Positions 1 through 6,160 of a stretch of 6,993 nt of DNA are shown here, piece by piece. The notes under the pieces are model-generated. The model had not been told where the DNA came from. It was given only the letters and a program-made list of their open reading frames with translations, and did not search any database. Source of the DNA: Acidobacteriota bacterium. Its GTDB lineage: Bacteria > Acidobacteriota > Vicinamibacteria > Vicinamibacterales > UBA8438. Made by a program: the position numbers and the translations under genes. Numbering within the stretch: position 1 is the stretch's first letter; every line of letters begins with the position of its first letter. The DNA lies in contig DQEK01000036.1 of assembly GCA_003533545.1 (NCBI GenBank), forward strand, positions 1 to 6,993, read 5' to 3'.

Positions 1-139
1 TCTGCGCGAGGGGCTCTCCTTCAGTACGGGTCAGGTCATGACCGAAGCAGCGGGCCTGGCCAAGACGCTGGAGAGGCTCCAGGAGTACATGGGCGAGCAG
101 GCCCTACACTTCAATTCCGATTCACAGGTGATGGCATGA
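1..139 (+). CDS. Molybdenum hydroxylase large subunit, N-terminal part (3' end only, partial)
   Basis: This is the last 45 codons of a reading frame that enters from upstream; the first full codon is at position 2 and the TGA stop is at 137-139. The peptide reads LREGLSFSTGQVM, then AGLAKTLERLQEYMG. This resembles the end of the first molybdopterin-binding domain (MoCoBD_1) of xanthine dehydrogenase / aldehyde oxidoreductase large subunits, where a 'G...TGQVL' element is followed by a 'GL.ECLE' helix. In known enzymes the chain continues straight into MoCoBD_2. Here it stops, and that next domain starts in another frame at 136, overlapping by ATGA. The product would be the N-terminal half of the subunit that binds molybdopterin cytosine dinucleotide. 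It could be a genuine separate subunit or the front piece of a frameshifted gene. The family call rests on a short stretch plus the unmistakable downstream neighbour. Confidence 0.6.
   Translation, partial: LREGLSFSTGQVMTEAAGLAKTLERLQEYMGEQALHFNSDSQVMA
126..132 (+). promoter_or_regulatory. Ribosome binding site for the 136 start
   Basis: AGGTGAT at 126-132 matches the AGGAGGTGATC complement of the 16S rRNA 3' end and sits three bases before the ATG at 136. With the ATGA stop/start overlap (136-139), it supports translation of the second hydroxylase half by coupled re-initiation. It lies inside the upstream coding frame, so chance occurrence is possible. Confidence 0.45.
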
Positions 140-1173
140 AACTGAGAGGGATCGGCATCGGCTCGATGCTCTATGGCCTGGGATACGGATTTGCGCGTCC
201 GGACTTCGGCAGCGCGGAGGTTGACGTCGCGTTCGACGGCAGTGTGACACTGAGGAACGGCGCGAGCGAGCTGGGACAGGGGCTGCGGACGATTCTGTGT
301 CAGCTCGTCGCGGACGAGCTTGGCGTTCGGTTCGAGGAGGTCTCGATCGTCTCGGCGGACACGGAGAAGACACCCGATTCTGGTCCGGTGTCGGCCAGCC
401 GTGCCACCTACGTGCAGGGGAACGCGGTCATCAAGGCCTGCCGCGACCTGAAGGCGCGATTGGGAGAGGTCGCGACGGAACTGCTCGACACCCCACCGGA
501 GCGGTTGGTGTTCCGCAACGGCCACGTCCACGATGGTGAATCGCCGTCCACGTCGGTGCCATTCACCACGCTGGCTAGCGAGGCCCACGCCCGTGGCAGA
601 CGATTCCAAGGATACGGCTGGCACAGAATCACAACGCCCGATGTCGATCCTGAAACATCTCAGGGAAACGCCTACGCGACCTACGCGTGGGCAAGCCAAC
701 TGGCTGAGGTAGAAGTCGACACCGAGACGGGACAGGTCGAAGTCATCCGATTAGCCTCGGCAACCGACGCGGGGAAAGCTATAAACCCAAAAGGAGTCGA
801 AGGCCAAATCGAAGGCGGCGCAGTGCAAGGACTTGGATTCGCGCTCATGGAGAACATGATCGTAGAGCGCGGGACCTTCGTGAACTCTCGCTTGAGCACC
901 TACCTGATCCCGACGGCCGCCGATGTCCCACGCATCGATCCGCTCATCGTCGAGGTGTACGACCCGACGGGTCCGCACGGAGCGAAAGGCGTTGCCGAGC
1001 CGGCGACGATCCCCACGGCGCCTGCCATCTTCAATGCCATCGCTGACGCGATCGGGAAACATATCACCCGGACACCGGCCAATCCTGAACGTATCCTCCA
1101 GCTGCTGGGAAAACTCGAGACGGAGCAGGAAACTGCGATGGCCCTCGAGGACCTTCCCTATCCACCCCCGTAA
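136..1173 (+). CDS. Molybdenum hydroxylase large subunit, C-terminal molybdopterin-binding half (xanthine dehydrogenase / aldehyde oxidoreductase family)
   Basis: This 345-aa protein corresponds to only the second half (MoCoBD_2) of a large subunit that is normally about 700-800 aa. Family landmarks appear in order: the RGIGIG opening at residues 4-9; GASELGQG at 42-49, the glycine/glutamine loop near the Mo cofactor; SADTEKTPDSGPVSASR at 73-89; DAGKAINP at 211-218 followed by EGQIEGGAVQGLG; and GAKGVAEP at 282-289. E288 in the last motif lines up with the catalytic Glu that acts as general base in hydroxylation at the Mo centre. The usual motif is GVGEP, so A287 is a mild variant. Such enzymes work in the cytoplasm (or are exported by Tat) with FeS and FAD subunits and hydroxylate purines, N-heterocycles or aldehydes. 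The sequence is closest in feel to XdhA/PucD-type enzymes, but the substrate cannot be assigned. The missing N-terminal domains lie in the overlapping frame ending at 139. All catalytic features of this half are intact. Confidence 0.88.
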   Translation: MKLRGIGIGSMLYGLGYGFARPDFGSAEVDVAFDGSVTLRNGASELGQGLRTILCQLVADELGVRFEEVSIVSADTEKTPDSGPVSASRATYVQGNAVIKACRDLKARLGEVATELLDTPPERLVFRNGHVHDGESPSTSVPFTTLASEAHARGRRFQGYGWHRITTPDVDPETSQGNAYATYAWASQLAEVEVDTETGQVEVIRLASATDAGKAINPKGVEGQIEGGAVQGLGFALMENMIVERGTFVNSRLSTYLIPTAADVPRIDPLIVEVYDPTGPHGAKGVAEPATIPTAPAIFNAIADAIGKHITRTPANPERILQLLGKLETEQETAMALEDLPYPPP

Positions 1174-1188
1174 GGGCGACAGACCGGA

Positions 1189-2415
1189 ATGATCCAGACA
1201 CAGAAGCTCGCACGCGGACTGTCGGCGGTCGTGCTGGCCACGTTGATGGCGACCTGTACGGGAAGCCCGACGGTGGACCGCACCGACGCATCCGACGCTC
1301 TTGACGGGGACCCGATTCTGTTTGGAGTCATCGCACCCTTGACCGGCCCGGTCGCCGATGCTGGCGCCTACGTCGTCAGCGGCCTGACCATCGGTGTTGG
1401 GAAGATCAACGCCCAGGGAGGCGTCTGCGGAAGGCCCTTGGAGCCCATCATTCTGGACGGCATGAACGATCCCCAGGAATCAGCGAACGCGGCTGAGAAT
1501 TTGATTACGCGCGAGCAGGTGCCGATCATCATGGGCGCGTGGGGCAGCTCCTCGACTCTGGCGGTCATGCCCGTCGTGGCGCGACACGGGATACCGTTGG
1601 TCGTCGAAACCTCCAGCTCGGACAAGATCACGACGCCCGGGACCCCGGGCTTCGACTGGGTGCATCGCATCAGTCCTACCAGCGCCATGGAAGCTGAGGC
1701 GATGAAACCCTATCTGGTCGATGAGCTCGGGATGCAACGCGTCGCCATTCTGAGCGTCAATAACGACTGGGGGCGCGGCGCAGGAGCAACCTTCCGCCAG
1801 GCCATTGAAGAACAGGGTGGTCAGATCGTGCGCGAGGACTACATCGACCAGACCGTCACTGATGTTCTTCCGCAACTCACACAAATCAACGGCTCCGGAG
1901 CGGACGCGATCGTCATGACCACTGGCGCCGCCCAGATTGCGACCATCCTCAAGCAGTACACGGAGCTTGGCATGGACCAGCTCATCCTCACCACCGGGGG
2001 GAGCAACTATCCAGTCGCCATCATGCAGCTGGCAAGCCCAGAAATGGTCAATGGCACCTACCATGTCATGTTCTACGTGCCGACAGAGCACGCCCTGGCG
2101 GGCGACCCCGCGATGTCCGAGTGGTACTACGACACCTACGCGGAGAACGGGTATCCCGAGGTTGGTCTGGGCGAATCCTACCGCGGTTTCGACGCGGCGC
2201 ATGTCATCGCGCAGGCGATCGAGCTCAACGACTGCAGTCTCGACCCTGAGAGTCTGAACCAGGCACTGACCAGAGTCGAGTTCGCTGGCCTGAGTGGCCT
2301 CGTCAGGTTTAGCGAGGCCCACGGCCACCAGAGTCGTCCGAACGTCTACCTGGTGCGCGTCGACAACGGTGAGCTCGCGGCCGTTGCGGCCGACCCACCC
2401 GTCGAGCAGCCGTAA
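1189..2415 (+). CDS. HAAT-type ABC transporter substrate-binding protein (Peripla_BP_6, LivK-like)
   Basis: This 408-aa periplasmic or lipid-anchored receptor would deliver substrate to the LivH/LivM permeases encoded next. The N-terminus has K6 and R9, then a hydrophobic stretch to about residue 22, then C23 (LMATC). This looks like a lipoprotein signal, but Thr rather than Gly/Ala/Ser at -1 makes the lipobox atypical. The mature fold begins near residue 42 with 'FGVIAPLTGPVADAG', then 'INAQGGVCGRPL' and a 'NDPQES' element, the family's classic N-terminal pattern. GAWGSSS (116-122) and ETSSSDK (140-146) lie where LivJ/K-type proteins contact the ligand carboxylate and amine with Ser/Thr. C80 and C349 are the only Cys in the mature part and might form a disulfide (inference). 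The start at 1189 is needed for the signal peptide, although upstream GACAGACCGGA is a poor Shine-Dalgarno. It lies 15 nt after the hydroxylase stop. The ligand could be an amino acid, amide, aromatic acid or heterocycle. Confidence 0.9.
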   Translation: MIQTQKLARGLSAVVLATLMATCTGSPTVDRTDASDALDGDPILFGVIAPLTGPVADAGAYVVSGLTIGVGKINAQGGVCGRPLEPIILDGMNDPQESANAAENLITREQVPIIMGAWGSSSTLAVMPVVARHGIPLVVETSSSDKITTPGTPGFDWVHRISPTSAMEAEAMKPYLVDELGMQRVAILSVNNDWGRGAGATFRQAIEEQGGQIVREDYIDQTVTDVLPQLTQINGSGADAIVMTTGAAQIATILKQYTELGMDQLILTTGGSNYPVAIMQLASPEMVNGTYHVMFYVPTEHALAGDPAMSEWYYDTYAENGYPEVGLGESYRGFDAAHVIAQAIELNDCSLDPESLNQALTRVEFAGLSGLVRFSEAHGHQSRPNVYLVRVDNGELAAVAADPPVEQP

Positions 2416-2433
2416 GCGCACCGCTGCCGTGCC

Positions 2434-3309
2434 ATGGTTGAACTTGTTCAGCACCTTCTCAACGGCTTCTTGATCGGCGGTATCTACGCCCTCATGGGCA
2501 TCGGCCTGACGCTCATCTTCGGCGTCATGAACGTGGTGAATTTCGCGCACGGCCAGTTCTACATGTTGGGCGCGTTCGTTGTATACACAGTCTTCACTCT
2601 TGCCGGTGTGCCTTACCTGCTGGCCCTGGTCGTGGCAGCCATGGCGGTCGGCTTGCTCGGCGTGATCACTGAACGACTCCTGCTGCGGCCGATTCGCGAT
2701 CAGCCCCCGGACGTTCCCATGCTCGCGACCATCGGGCTCTCGATCTTCCTGGCGAACATGGCGCTGATTATCTGGGACCCGACACCCAAGGACACCGGTT
2801 TGCCGTTTCCCCTCGTCGGCGTGAAGGTCGGCCCCTTGACCCTGACGCCGATGCGGCTATTCGTGCTCGTCGCCGCGTTCGTCATCATTGCCGGATCGCA
2901 TTTGTTCCTGCAGCGCTCACGAATGGGCAAGGCCATCCGGGCCACGTTTCAGGATCGAGAGGCGGCTGCCCTGATGGGCGTCGACGTCGACGTCGTCAAC
3001 ATGGTCACTTTTGGCTGGGGAGCCGCTATGGCGGCGCTCGCCGGCGGCCTGCTCGCGCCGATCTTCCAAGTGTTCCCTACGATGGGAGCCATCGTCACCG
3101 CCAAATCCTTTGCAGTCGTAATCGTCGGCGGCCTGGGAAGCTTCCCCGGGGCCATTCTGGCAGGACTGCTGCTGGGGATTGCCGAGAGCCTCGGGGCAGG
3201 CTATGTCTCGTCGGGATATCGCGACGCGATCGCATTCATCTTGATCATCGTTGTGCTCGTCGTCAGGCCCACCGGTCTGCTCGGACACGAAACGCACAAG
3301 CTCGCCTGA
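2434..3309 (+). CDS. livH: HAAT-type ABC transporter permease LivH
   Basis: This 291-aa integral membrane protein is one half of the transmembrane pore of the importer and is the usual LivH length. The N-terminus 'NGFLIGGIYALMGIGL' and 'NVVNFAHGQFYMLGA' (NFAHG at residues 36-40) are the LivH signature. The cytoplasmic coupling loop is visible as GKAIRATFQDREAAALMG, with the EAA element at 176-182, which contacts the ATPases. GGLGSFPG at 232-239 and the C-terminal 'VVRPTGLLG' are also typical. Several long hydrophobic segments are evident, separated by short charged loops. It starts 18 nt after the binding-protein stop with no recognisable Shine-Dalgarno (CCGCTGCCGTGCC), which suggests translation depends on the upstream gene or on an unstructured start region. 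No residues look defective. Confidence 0.93.
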   Translation: MVELVQHLLNGFLIGGIYALMGIGLTLIFGVMNVVNFAHGQFYMLGAFVVYTVFTLAGVPYLLALVVAAMAVGLLGVITERLLLRPIRDQPPDVPMLATIGLSIFLANMALIIWDPTPKDTGLPFPLVGVKVGPLTLTPMRLFVLVAAFVIIAGSHLFLQRSRMGKAIRATFQDREAAALMGVDVDVVNMVTFGWGAAMAALAGGLLAPIFQVFPTMGAIVTAKSFAVVIVGGLGSFPGAILAGLLLGIAESLGAGYVSSGYRDAIAFILIIVVLVVRPTGLLGHETHKLA

Positions 3310-3341
3310 TGTGAGAGCCACAGCCAAATCTTGAACAGACG

Positions 3342-5174
3342 ATGGCACAACCCCTGACGCGAACATCTCGGTATTTGCTTGCTGGATTGCTGTCCGCAGC
3401 GGTGCTCTTGCCCTACACCGTCAGCGATCAGTTCATCATTCGGCTGGCGATCCAGTCCGGCATTTTCATCCTGCTCGCATCCGCTCACAACATCTTGATG
3501 AAGGTGGGCCTCCTGTCGCTCGGGCCTGTGGCGTTCTATGGACTGGGCGCCTATGTCTCGGCGATTCTCACGACGCGGTACGACGTGCCCTTCCCTGTCG
3601 CGTTCTTTGCTGCAGGTCTGGCGGCAACAGCTGCCGGCTGGGTCATTGGCCGCCTGACGCTGAGGCTTCGAACCGCCTATTTCGTACTCGTCACGCTCGG
3701 TTTCGCAGAATGCTTCCGCCTCGTCGCCCTCAACTGGATCGACATGACCAACGGCCCGATGGGGATTACCGCGGTGCCTCCACCGGCTCGGTGGTTCGTC
3801 GGATACATCCCGTATTTCTACTTCATCCTGTTGCTGGTCGTGCTGACGCTGTTCGGTCTGTATCGCATGGAACACAGCACCATCGGACGGGCCATGCAGG
3901 CCATTCGTCAGAACGAGCTGCTCGCCGGGTCCATCGGCATCTCCGGATTTCGGTACATGTTGCTTGCGGCCTTACTCGCCTCGTTCATCATGGGACTGGC
4001 AGGCAGCTTCTATGCGCATTTTTTTCAGTTCCTCAGCCCCGAGATCCTCGCGTTCGACCTGACGATCGCCATCGTGGTAATGGTCGTTGCCGGTGGGCGC
4101 GCCACGTTGATGGGACCAGTCCTGGGCGCGATTGTCTTCACGGTCTTGCCCGAAGTCCTGCGCGTGGTCCAGGTATGGCGCATGGCCATCTTCGGTCTGT
4201 TGCTCATGCTCATGATGCTCTTCATGCCGGATGGAATCTGGCCCGCGCTGCAACGGCTGGGCCAACGCTGCTTCGAGCGCGTCACGGGTCGGCGAACGGC
4301 AGCGGTGGTTCCGTCATCGTTTGGCTCTCCTTCCGAGGGATTTGCCGCTAACGGTTCACCCCCCCCGGTCCCCGTCCGTGTCGAGCATGAGGTCACACCG
4401 ACCGACCGCTCGCAGACCCTGTTGACCGTTGAGCGTCTGTGCGTCCACTTCGGTGGTGTCCAGGCCGTGCATATGGTCGACTTCGACGTGAAGGCTGGCG
4501 AGATCCTGTCGATCATCGGTCCCAACGGCGCGGGCAAGACAACGATTCTCAACGCGATCACCCGTGTCGGACCCATCACGGACGGGAAGATCTCGCATCA
4601 AGACGCGCTGCTCAACGGCTTGCGCTCATACGAGGTGGCACGATGCGGCATCGGACGCACATTTCAGAACACGAGCCTGTTTCCCGATGTTTCGACGCGC
4701 CAGAATCTCGTCCTAGCGCACAACGGCCTAGAGCCCGAGTCACTCCTCCTCAATTTGCTCCGCTCCGATGCATCCGTCCAGGCAGCGAAGGACGCCGAGG
4801 TCGCGGCCGATCGTATCCTGGAGCGCACTCGACTGTTGCCGTACGGAGCGTCCCTTGCCCGCAGCCTCCCGTACGGTCATCAGCGCGTGCTCGAATTAGG
4901 CATCGCCCTAGCCGCACGACCCAGCCTCCTGTTGCTCGATGAGCCGGCGGCAGGCTTGAATCCACCTGAGGTCAGCAACCTCATGGCCATGATCCAGCAG
5001 ATCCGTCACGAAGGTGTCACGATCGTCTTGGTGGAACACGACATGAAGCTGGTCATGAGCGTCTCTGACCGCATCGTCGTGTTGGACCATGGCAGGAAGA
5101 TCGCTGAAGGACGCCCAGAGGAGGTCCGCACGAATCAACGAGTGGTGGAGGCATACCTAGGAAAGCGTAGCTAA
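3342..5174 (+). CDS. livM-livG: Fused LivM permease - LivG ATP-binding protein of HAAT-type ABC transporter
   Basis: One 610-aa polypeptide joins two proteins that are separate in E. coli. Residues about 8-305 are LivM: LSLGPVAFYGLGAY at 58-71 (P62 where many homologues have His), 'FRLVALNW' and 'NGPMGIT', and the coupling loop GRAMQAIRQNELLAGSIGIS from 182. Residues about 306-359 are a polar, Pro/Ser-rich linker with no motif. Residues about 360-608 are LivG: Walker A GPNGAGKTT at 393-401; Q-loop Gln at 442 in RTFQN; signature LPYGHQR at 509-515 (LPYG/LSYG is normal for LivG); Walker B LLLLDEP with D533 and catalytic E534; switch H566 in VEHD; and the LivG tail 'VVEAYLG'. All ATPase residues are present. 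The ATPase domain has no ATG of its own before it begins; only a TTG at 4422 is near, which argues for true fusion. The 32-nt gap after livH holds no clear ribosome site. A run of eight C lies in the linker. Confidence 0.93.
   Translation: MAQPLTRTSRYLLAGLLSAAVLLPYTVSDQFIIRLAIQSGIFILLASAHNILMKVGLLSLGPVAFYGLGAYVSAILTTRYDVPFPVAFFAAGLAATAAGWVIGRLTLRLRTAYFVLVTLGFAECFRLVALNWIDMTNGPMGITAVPPPARWFVGYIPYFYFILLLVVLTLFGLYRMEHSTIGRAMQAIRQNELLAGSIGISGFRYMLLAALLASFIMGLAGSFYAHFFQFLSPEILAFDLTIAIVVMVVAGGRATLMGPVLGAIVFTVLPEVLRVVQVWRMAIFGLLLMLMMLFMPDGIWPALQRLGQRCFERVTGRRTAAVVPSSFGSPSEGFAANGSPPPVPVRVEHEVTPTDRSQTLLTVERLCVHFGGVQAVHMVDFDVKAGEILSIIGPNGAGKTTILNAITRVGPITDGKISHQDALLNGLRSYEVARCGIGRTFQNTSLFPDVSTRQNLVLAHNGLEPESLLLNLLRSDASVQAAKDAEVAADRILERTRLLPYGASLARSLPYGHQRVLELGIALAARPSLLLLDEPAAGLNPPEVSNLMAMIQQIRHEGVTIVLVEHDMKLVMSVSDRIVVLDHGRKIAEGRPEEVRTNQRVVEAYLGKRS
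4359..4366 (+). repeat. C8 homopolymer in the LivM-LivG linker
   Basis: Eight consecutive C encode most of a Pro triplet (CCC CCC CCG) in the interdomain linker. Gain of one C would bring a stop at the TGA around 4388-4390. Loss of one C would end translation at a TGA near 4425. Either change would leave an intact free LivM and no LivG domain. The tract is a place for slippage in replication, transcription or sequencing. As read, the frame is open and the fusion intact. Confidence 0.7.
5159..5165 (+). promoter_or_regulatory. Ribosome binding site for livF
   Basis: AGGAAAG, ten bases before the ATG at 5176, is the clearest purine-rich Shine-Dalgarno-like element in the transporter block. It lies inside the last codons of the livM-livG fusion. 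With a one-base gap between stop and start, it implies coupled translation of the two ATPases. Confidence 0.5.
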
Positions 5175-5175
5175 C

Positions 5176-5880
5176 ATGCTGCAGATGACGAACGTTGAAG
5201 TGTACTACGGCAGTGTGCGTGCTCTCGACTCGGTGACGTTGCACGTCGACGAAGGGGAACTCGTAACCCTGATTGGCTCGAACGGCGCGGGCAAGAGTAC
5301 GGTGCTCAAGACCGTCTCGGGTCTGACGTCGCCTCGCGTTGGGACGATCGAGTTTTTGAATCAACGGATCGACGATATGTCGCCGACCGAGATCGTCAGG
5401 CTCGGCATCGTCCATTGCCCGGAAGGCCGTCGGGTGTTTCCCGACATGACGGTGGGCGAGAATCTCGACATGGGCGCGTACACGCGTTCCGATACGGACG
5501 ACATCGCGACGGATCGAGATCGTCTCCTCGAGCGTTTTCCGATCTTGCATGGACGTCAGCACCAGCGTGCTGGCGATCTCTCGGGAGGGCAGCAGCAAAT
5601 GCTTGCGATTGCGCGCGCGGTGCTTGCGCAACCGCGGTTGCTCATGCTCGACGAGCCTTCACTCGGGCTCGCGCCGATCCTCGTGGAGCAGGTCGCCGAC
5701 ATCATCAGGGAACTCCATGCAAGCGGCACGACGATCTTGCTCAATGAGCAGAATGCCGAGATGGCGCTTCGACTAGCGGATCGGACGTATGTGCTGGAAA
5801 CCGGACGAGTCACGCTGGAAGGAGCCAGCGAAGACCTGCTCCAAAACGAGCATGTGCGGAAATCCTATCTCGGAGATTGA
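5176..5880 (+). CDS. livF: HAAT-type ABC transporter ATP-binding protein LivF
   Basis: This 234-aa cytoplasmic ATPase is the usual LivF length and would pair with the LivG domain of the upstream fusion to power import. Motifs in order: 'VEVYYGSVRALDSVTL' opening; Walker A GSNGAGKST at residues 34-42; LivF-typical 'HCPEGRRVFPDMTVGENLDMGAY', matching the usual PEGR.iFp.lTV.ENL.mGa; signature LSGGQQQ at 135-141; Walker B LLMLDEPSLGLAP with D159 and catalytic E160; and a C-terminal 'VRKSYLGD'. In LivF the switch His is naturally replaced within a conserved LVEQNA motif. Here it reads LNEQNA, with Asn where Val is usual, a small but real departure. The start at 5176 sits one base after the upstream TAA with AGGAAAG before it; M4 is an alternative. 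It is the last gene of the operon-like block. Confidence 0.94.
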   Translation: MLQMTNVEVYYGSVRALDSVTLHVDEGELVTLIGSNGAGKSTVLKTVSGLTSPRVGTIEFLNQRIDDMSPTEIVRLGIVHCPEGRRVFPDMTVGENLDMGAYTRSDTDDIATDRDRLLERFPILHGRQHQRAGDLSGGQQQMLAIARAVLAQPRLLMLDEPSLGLAPILVEQVADIIRELHASGTTILLNEQNAEMALRLADRTYVLETGRVTLEGASEDLLQNEHVRKSYLGD

Positions 5881-6160
5881 GTGATTTGTTCCAATGAATT
5901 TTGTATTGGTCATCCGATCATTTTGCATCGAGCCAAATCAGGATTAGTCCATATCTTTCAACATCTTGTGGTAGACCTAACTTTTTTGTCTATATCTTGT
6001 AGTTTTCGTCTTGACAATCCTATGCGCCTGACCTAGAATCCCCACGGTTTTTTGCGGGTCGTTTTTTCCTGCAGTGTATGGACGTCCGAGACTCTCCGAA
6101 CCCACGATCTTAAAAGGGACGTTCGTACTTTTCCTTCCTTCACTCAGTTCGTAAAGCTGA
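5881..6160. other. AT-rich intergenic region between livF and the Na/Pi transporter gene
   Basis: This 280-nt stretch has no convincing gene. Its composition falls sharply (20/60 G+C at 5941-6000). Just after livF are weak inverted repeats: CCAAT/ATTGG (5891-5895 and 5905-5909), nested in TGATTTG/CAAATCA (5882-5888 and 5934-5940). They are not followed directly by a T-run, so this is not a clear terminator. T-runs occur at 5982-5987, 6048-6053 and 6062-6067 without strong GC stems. A promoter lies at 6011-6039. Downstream, ACGTCC (6082-6087) can pair with GGACGT (6117-6122), and CGAAC (6097-6101) with GTTCG (6121-6125). These are competing, modest pairings in the presumed 5'-UTR. Confidence 0.6.
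6011..6039 (+). promoter_or_regulatory. Sigma-70-type promoter for the Na/Pi transporter gene
   Basis: There is a perfect -35 TTGACA at 6011-6016, a 17-nt spacer, and a -10 TAGAAT at 6034-6039 with one mismatch to TATAAT. The 30 nt upstream are AT-rich with T-tracts (about 5978-6008), which could serve as an UP element. A start site near 6045-6047 is expected, giving a leader of roughly 115 nt before the ATG at 6161. It is correctly oriented for the downstream gene. No Pho box in the expected 11-bp repeat pattern is visible around it. Confidence 0.65.

Noticed and set aside
31..699. 222-codon open frame on the - strand over the hydroxylase gene
   Set aside because: It is an antisense shadow of a strongly conserved coding sequence, with Arg-rich composition and no motifs.
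1480..2550. Long 356-codon open frame on the - strand opposite the substrate-binding protein
   Set aside because: Its translation is rich in His, Asp and Arg with no recognisable domain, and it lies antisense to a clear gene in GC-rich DNA, where such shadow frames are expected.
4439..4942. 167-codon + strand frame inside the LivG domain
   Set aside because: It overlaps the ATPase motifs in another frame and has an Arg-rich composition typical of shadow frames.
6040..6067. Possible intrinsic terminator: C-run, G-run and T6
   Set aside because: Only three or four G-C pairs can form, with a mismatch, and the region overlaps the predicted start site.
6078..6113. Eleven-codon upstream ORF (MDVRDSPNPRS) in the presumed leader
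   Set aside because: It has no ribosome site and no run of regulatory codons, and an ORF this short is expected by chance.
6121..6153. GTTCGTA direct repeat (6121-6127 and 6147-6153)
   Set aside because: A single 7-mer repeated once in 280 nt is close to chance, with no further copies seen.
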